This document shows positions 60,491 through 64,000 of a stretch of 64,000 nucleotides of DNA, one piece after another; positions within the stretch are counted from its first letter, which is position 1; every line of letters starts with the position of its first letter. The position numbers and the translations under genes were made by a program. The notes under the pieces were generated by a model that saw nothing but the letters and a program-made list of their open reading frames with translations, searched no databases and was not told where the DNA came from. Source of the DNA: Albimonas sp036154955 (GTDB lineage: Bacteria > Pseudomonadota > Alphaproteobacteria > Rhodobacterales > Rhodobacteraceae); assembly GCA_036154955.1 (NCBI GenBank), contig JAYZWL010000152.1, positions 1 through 64,000 on the forward strand, given 5' to 3'.

Positions 60491-61810
60491 TCAGTTGGCG
60501 ATCAGCGACGGCAGCCAGAGCGTGATCGACGGGAAGGCGATCAGCAGGGTGATGGTGATGGCGTCCATCACCACGAACCAGCCGATGCCCTTGAAGATCT
60601 GGTGCGTGGGCACCTGGTCGCCCACGATCCCCTTGACCACGAACACGTTCAGCCCCACCGGCGGCGTGATGAAGCCCACCTCCAGGAACTTGGCCATCAG
60701 CACGCCGAACCAGATCAGGTTGATCGACTGGGCCTCCAGCACCGGCAGCAGGATCGGGATGGTCAGCAGCATGATCCCGATCGGGTCGAGCAGCATGCCG
60801 AGGATCAGCAGCGCCACCGAGATCAGCAGGATGGTCTGCAGCTGGCTGTAGCCGGCGCCCGAGATGAAGTCGGCCAGGATGTCCGTCACCCCCGACAGCG
60901 CGAAGAAGCGGGTCAGAAGCTGGGCGCCGATGGCGATCACGAAGATCGAGGCGGTGGAGCGCAGCGTCTCGTTCACCGCCGCCATGAACACCGGCCCCGA
61001 CATCGACCGCTTCAGCAGCGCGATCAGGAAGGCGAGGAAGGCCCCGACGGACCCGGCCTCGGTCGGGGTGAACACGCCCGAGAACAGGCCCCCGAACACG
61101 CCCAGCACCAGCAGCATCACCGGCCAGGTGTCGCCCAGCGCGCCCATCCGGTCGGACATGGTGGGATGCTCGTCGGTGCGGGGCGCGAGCGACGGGGTCT
61201 TCCAGGCCCGCACGAACACCATCAGCGAATACATCACCGCGGTCAGCACGCCCGGCAGGAAGGCGCCGGCGAACAGCTCGGAGATCGGCTCCTCCACGAA
61301 GATCCCGTAGATGATCAGCAGGATCGAGGGCGGGATCATCGAGCCGATGGTCCCCGCCGCCGCCACGGTGCCGGTCGCCAGCCCCTTGTCGTAGCCGGCC
61401 TTCAGCATCTCCGGCACCGCGATCCGCCCCATGGCGGCGGTGCAGGCGAGCGACGATCCGGTTACGGCCGCGAACAGCGCCGAGCCCTGGATGGAGGCGA
61501 TGGAGAGCCCCCCCGGCAGCCAGCTCAGCCAGAGCCGGGCCACCTTGAACAGCCCTTCGGTCAGGCCGGCGTGGTAGCAGAAATACCCCATCAGCAGGAA
61601 CATGGGGATCGAGCTGAGCGTCCAGTGGGCGGTGAAGTCGTAAGGGATCTCGGCCAGCATCCCCACCGCGGCGCGGGGGCCGAGGATCAGGTAGATGCCC
61701 CCGGCCGACACCATGCCCAGCGCCACCCCGATGGGCACGCGCAGGAAGATCATGGTCAGCAGGACGCCGATGCCGATGAAGCCGATGAGTTCAGGATCGA
61801 GGTCGCTCAA
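60491..61810 (-). CDS. TRAP transporter large permease (DctM), second system
   Basis: 439 residues, about twelve helices. DctM landmarks: LRVPIGVALGMVSAGGIYLI (start), SIASIQGSALFAAVTGSSLA, AAAGTIGSMIPPSILLIIYG and DPIGIMLLTIPILLPVLEAQ. ATG 61810 overlaps the small permease stop (ATGA). It differs clearly from the first system at 10766-12082. No binding protein gene is next to it in this window; it may lie just beyond or elsewhere in the genome. Confidence 0.93.
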   Translation of the reverse strand: MSDLDPELIGFIGIGVLLTMIFLRVPIGVALGMVSAGGIYLILGPRAAVGMLAEIPYDFTAHWTLSSIPMFLLMGYFCYHAGLTEGLFKVARLWLSWLPGGLSIASIQGSALFAAVTGSSLACTAAMGRIAVPEMLKAGYDKGLATGTVAAAGTIGSMIPPSILLIIYGIFVEEPISELFAGAFLPGVLTAVMYSLMVFVRAWKTPSLAPRTDEHPTMSDRMGALGDTWPVMLLVLGVFGGLFSGVFTPTEAGSVGAFLAFLIALLKRSMSGPVFMAAVNETLRSTASIFVIAIGAQLLTRFFALSGVTDILADFISGAGYSQLQTILLISVALLILGMLLDPIGIMLLTIPILLPVLEAQSINLIWFGVLMAKFLEVGFITPPVGLNVFVVKGIVGDQVPTHQIFKGIGWFVVMDAITITLLIAFPSITLWLPSLIAN

Positions 61811-62352
61811 TGTCCGGCTCCCGACAGCGCCGCGTTCTCGGCGTCGGTGGTGTCGAGGTCCGCGCGGACCAGGCGGATGACGGCCCGCACCAGGCGCAGG
61901 ACCAGAAGGGCGGCGATCAGCGCGCAGCCCACCGGCACCAGGAAGCGGCTGGGCCAGATCAGCAGGGGATAGGTGCCCATGATGAACTCGCCCACGTTGA
62001 ACTTGCGCACCGCCGACACCCAGGAATAGCGCATCAGCATCGCGAAGAAGCCCAGCGCCAGCGCGTGCGCCGTGACGTCCAGCAGCCGGCGGCCGACCCG
62101 CGGCAGGGCGGAATAGATCAGCTCGACGTGGATGTGGCCGTTCACCTTCTCCACCGCCGCCAGCGGCAGGAACACCACGGCGACCATGTAATAGTTGGAC
62201 ACCATCTCCAGCGTCACGGGGACCGGCGCGTTGAGCAGGTACTTGCCCGCCACGTCGACCGTGACATGCGCCATCATCAGGGTCAGCGCCACCGCGGCCA
62301 CCGCCATGAAGGCGAAAGAGACGAGGCCGATCAGCTTCTCGACCAGATTCAT
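61807..62352 (-). CDS. TRAP transporter small permease (DctQ), second system
   Basis: 181 residues from ATG 62352 (GGAGG 7 bases upstream; the longer frame to 62427 is Arg-rich and unlikely). Four helices with VTVDVAGKYLLNAPVPVTLEMVSNYYMV and KVNGHIHVELIYSALP, the usual DctQ core. First gene of the operon, with promoter at 62490-62518. Confidence 0.9.
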   Translation of the reverse strand: MNLVEKLIGLVSFAFMAVAAVALTLMMAHVTVDVAGKYLLNAPVPVTLEMVSNYYMVAVVFLPLAAVEKVNGHIHVELIYSALPRVGRRLLDVTAHALALGFFAMLMRYSWVSAVRKFNVGEFIMGTYPLLIWPSRFLVPVGCALIAALLVLRLVRAVIRLVRADLDTTDAENAALSGAGH

Positions 62353-62489
62353 GCCAGCGCCTCCGCGCCGGCGCGCGGCGCGCGCGTTTGTTCGGCCCGG
62401 GCTCGCGGCCCCGGCCTGACGATGCATCGCATCACGGCGACTCCTCCCCAGATCGCGAGCGGCGGAGGCGCCCTCCGCCGTGGCGCGCG

Positions 62490-62518
62490 ACGCTATCCGT
62501 CCGCTTGCGAACGGTCAA
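62490..62518 (-). promoter_or_regulatory. promoter of the second TRAP operon
   Basis: Minus strand TTGACC (62518-62513) and TAGCGT (62495-62490) with a 17-base spacer. Just downstream is a perfect hairpin GGCGGAGG/CCTCCGCC (62461-62479) in the leader, which could control expression. The TTGACC box is similar to those of the first TRAP promoters, but without the TGGTCTC block. Confidence 0.5.
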
Positions 62519-62563
62519 CCAGACGTTAAACGCGGCCTGAAGACGCCCGCGGGACGGGGCCGC

Positions 62564-64000
62564 TCACCAGATCGCGAGCATCAGCGCCATCCAGCCGACC
62601 AGCAGCGGGTAGATCATCGCCGTGTAGGCCAGGTTCCACCGCCAGGTCAGCGCCAGCGGCGACACGCCCGAGACCCGCGCCAGCACCAGCGCCCCCGCGG
62701 CGAAGGGCGAACAGGTCAGCGCCAGCGCCCAGCCCGCGCTCATCGCCATGATCAGCAGCGCCGGGTCGGCGGGAAGCTGGCCGGAGGCGCCCAGCGCGTT
62801 GCCGACGAAGACCACGAAGACGATGGGCGTGATCGCCACCTGCACCACCAGGCAGATGCCCAACGGCAGCAGCGCCAGCAGCAGCAGCGTGGGGATGGAG
62901 CCGGTCCAGTCCGCCACCGCCTCGGGCGGCAAGAGGGCCGAGAGCATCGCGCCCATGTAGCCCGCGACCGAGAGCGTGATCGCCTCGGGCGAAGAGGCCG
63001 GGATCGACCGGCCGAGGATGCTCCGCGCCCGCCCCGCGGCGGCCCGGGCCGCGACCGCGGGGCCGGCGGCCAGCGACTGGCAGAAGATCCAGCCCAGCGT
63101 CAGCAGCGGCGCCGCCAGCATCAGGGCCGGCACCATCGCGACCCCGGCGGCGAAGGAGACGACGGCGGCGATGCCGGCCAGCGCGAAGGCCACGAAGCCC
63201 ACGTCGATCAGCGCCCGGCGCGGCGCCGCGGGCGGGTCGGGGCGCACCACGCCCGCGGCGGCGCGCGCCGCCTCCGCCCGCCGCTGCACGCCCGCCCAGC
63301 GGATCCGGTCCTCGACATAGCCCGCGACGCCGAGCAGCAGCGCCAGCCCGACGCCGCCGCCGATCACCTTCCACGGGTCCGCGCCCGGGAACAGGTTGGC
63401 CAGGATCGCCTGGGTCACCGTGGTCGGCGCCCAGACGATCGCGGTGGCGAAACCGCGCAGCAGGGACGAGAACTGCCGTCGCTCCTTGATCGCCGAGGTC
63501 TCCGGCGGCTCGCCCGCGTCGCGGCCCGCCTGCACGCCGGCCTGGATCAGCGGCGCCAGCAGGTTGAGCGCGCCGACGTTGAGCAGCACCGCCATCACAT
63601 GCCCGCCCGAGCTGAGCGCGCCGTAGCGCCGCCCCGGCGGCTGCCGGGTCAGCCAGCGTCCGGCCGCGACGACCGAAGCCGAGGTGGTCGCGGCATCGCG
63701 CAGCACCCCGATCAGCAACATGAAGGCGGCGAGGAACGTGGCCCGGTCCAGCGCCTCGAAGATCACCGCGCCGGCATGGTCGCCGCGCAGCACCTCCGCC
63801 GCGGTGAGGATCAGGGCGATGGCGAGCAGCAGCCGCTCGCGCATCTGCAGCCCGCGCCGGCCCAGCACGCAGAAGGCCAGCAGCGCCCCGATCGCCCCCC
63901 AGGCCGCCCATTCCGCCCCGGTGAACGCGCGGACCAGCGCCCCGGCCGCCACCGTGACCAGCAACGCCGACGTCGCCCGCGCCTGCCAGCCGACCGGCCC
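62564..64000 (-). CDS. polytopic membrane protein, ion-transporter-like, 5' end cut by window edge
   Basis: The frame is open to the window edge (codon-exact at 64000), with 479 visible codons. About twelve membrane helices. Notable: ALNLLAPLIQAGVQAGRD, FATAIVWAPTTVTQAILANL, AGYMGAMLSALLPPEAV, ITPIVFVVFVGNAL and ALALTCSPFAAGALVLARV. The two re-entrant-like, Gly/Ser/Pro-rich stretches in each half resemble the ArsB/NhaD/DctM-type ion transporter superfamily, but I cannot assign a family. It ends 211 bases upstream of the TRAP small permease gene on the same strand; whether it belongs to that operon is unclear, since a promoter lies between. Confidence 0.7.
   Translation of the reverse strand, partial: GPVGWQARATSALLVTVAAGALVRAFTGAEWAAWGAIGALLAFCVLGRRGLQMRERLLLAIALILTAAEVLRGDHAGAVIFEALDRATFLAAFMLLIGVLRDAATTSASVVAAGRWLTRQPPGRRYGALSSGGHVMAVLLNVGALNLLAPLIQAGVQAGRDAGEPPETSAIKERRQFSSLLRGFATAIVWAPTTVTQAILANLFPGADPWKVIGGGVGLALLLGVAGYVEDRIRWAGVQRRAEAARAAAGVVRPDPPAAPRRALIDVGFVAFALAGIAAVVSFAAGVAMVPALMLAAPLLTLGWIFCQSLAAGPAVAARAAAGRARSILGRSIPASSPEAITLSVAGYMGAMLSALLPPEAVADWTGSIPTLLLLALLPLGICLVVQVAITPIVFVVFVGNALGASGQLPADPALLIMAMSAGWALALTCSPFAAGALVLARVSGVSPLALTWRWNLAYTAMIYPLLVGWMALMLAIW

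Overview
The window is about 70% GC or more throughout, gene-dense, and organised in tightly overlapping operons (many ATGA or TGATG junctions). TRAP transporters, Liv-type and CUT1 ABC importers, acyl-CoA catabolic operons, a gene-transfer-agent-type holin and many TetR regulators all point to a free-living alphaproteobacterium, most like Rhodobacterales or a near relative. This placement is inference; no rRNA or tRNA gene was seen.

Left part (1-16215): a truncated TetR gene and an AbrB-type membrane protein run rightward. A leftward operon follows: a DUF35 OB-fold protein, a thiolase-like protein lacking the nucleophilic Cys, an enoyl-CoA hydratase, and a nitronate monooxygenase split by a frameshift. 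Divergent from it is an SDR. Next are a leftward acyl-CoA dehydrogenase, NDP-forming acyl-CoA synthetase and CaiB operon, a TRAP operon with two tandem substrate-binding paralogues, and a TetR gene. The acyl-CoA operon and the TRAP operon share a bipartite promoter block.

Middle (16688-40472): this is the most coherent part. A leftward cluster encodes a FAD subunit, a fused [2Fe-2S]-molybdopterin hydroxylase, a 6-hydroxynicotinate-reductase-like protein, a UPF0280 protein and an AA_synth (DUF1185) protein. Divergent from it are a MarR regulator and pncB (nicotinate phosphoribosyltransferase). A near-perfect palindrome in the divergent promoter reappears, in related form, before a Liv-type ABC operon that leads into hydantoinase/oxoprolinase genes. 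pncA (nicotinamidase), overlapped by a PHP hydrolase, lies further on. I read this as a nicotinate salvage and catabolism region under MarR control. A two-gene lysis cassette (holin-like protein plus a two-catalytic-domain endolysin) sits inside it without phage or GTA structural genes.

Right part (40735-64000): a DUF1868 2H-phosphoesterase-like gene and a CUT1/Ugp-type ABC operon come first, then a GGDEF-EAL protein, an 819-base gene-free stretch, and a second nitronate monooxygenase. A second acyl-CoA degradation set follows (SDR, thiolase, two crotonases, AMP-forming acyl-CoA ligase, acyl-CoA dehydrogenase), carrying a repeated TTAAT/ATTAA-type operator and flanked by a TetR gene. A second TetR, MprF, a TRAP permease pair without a binding protein, and a truncated polytopic membrane protein close the window.

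Dispersed DNA elements include REPIN-like paired palindromes, a 40-bp CT/GA hairpin element in three copies, and a 27-bp tandem repeat of about five copies.
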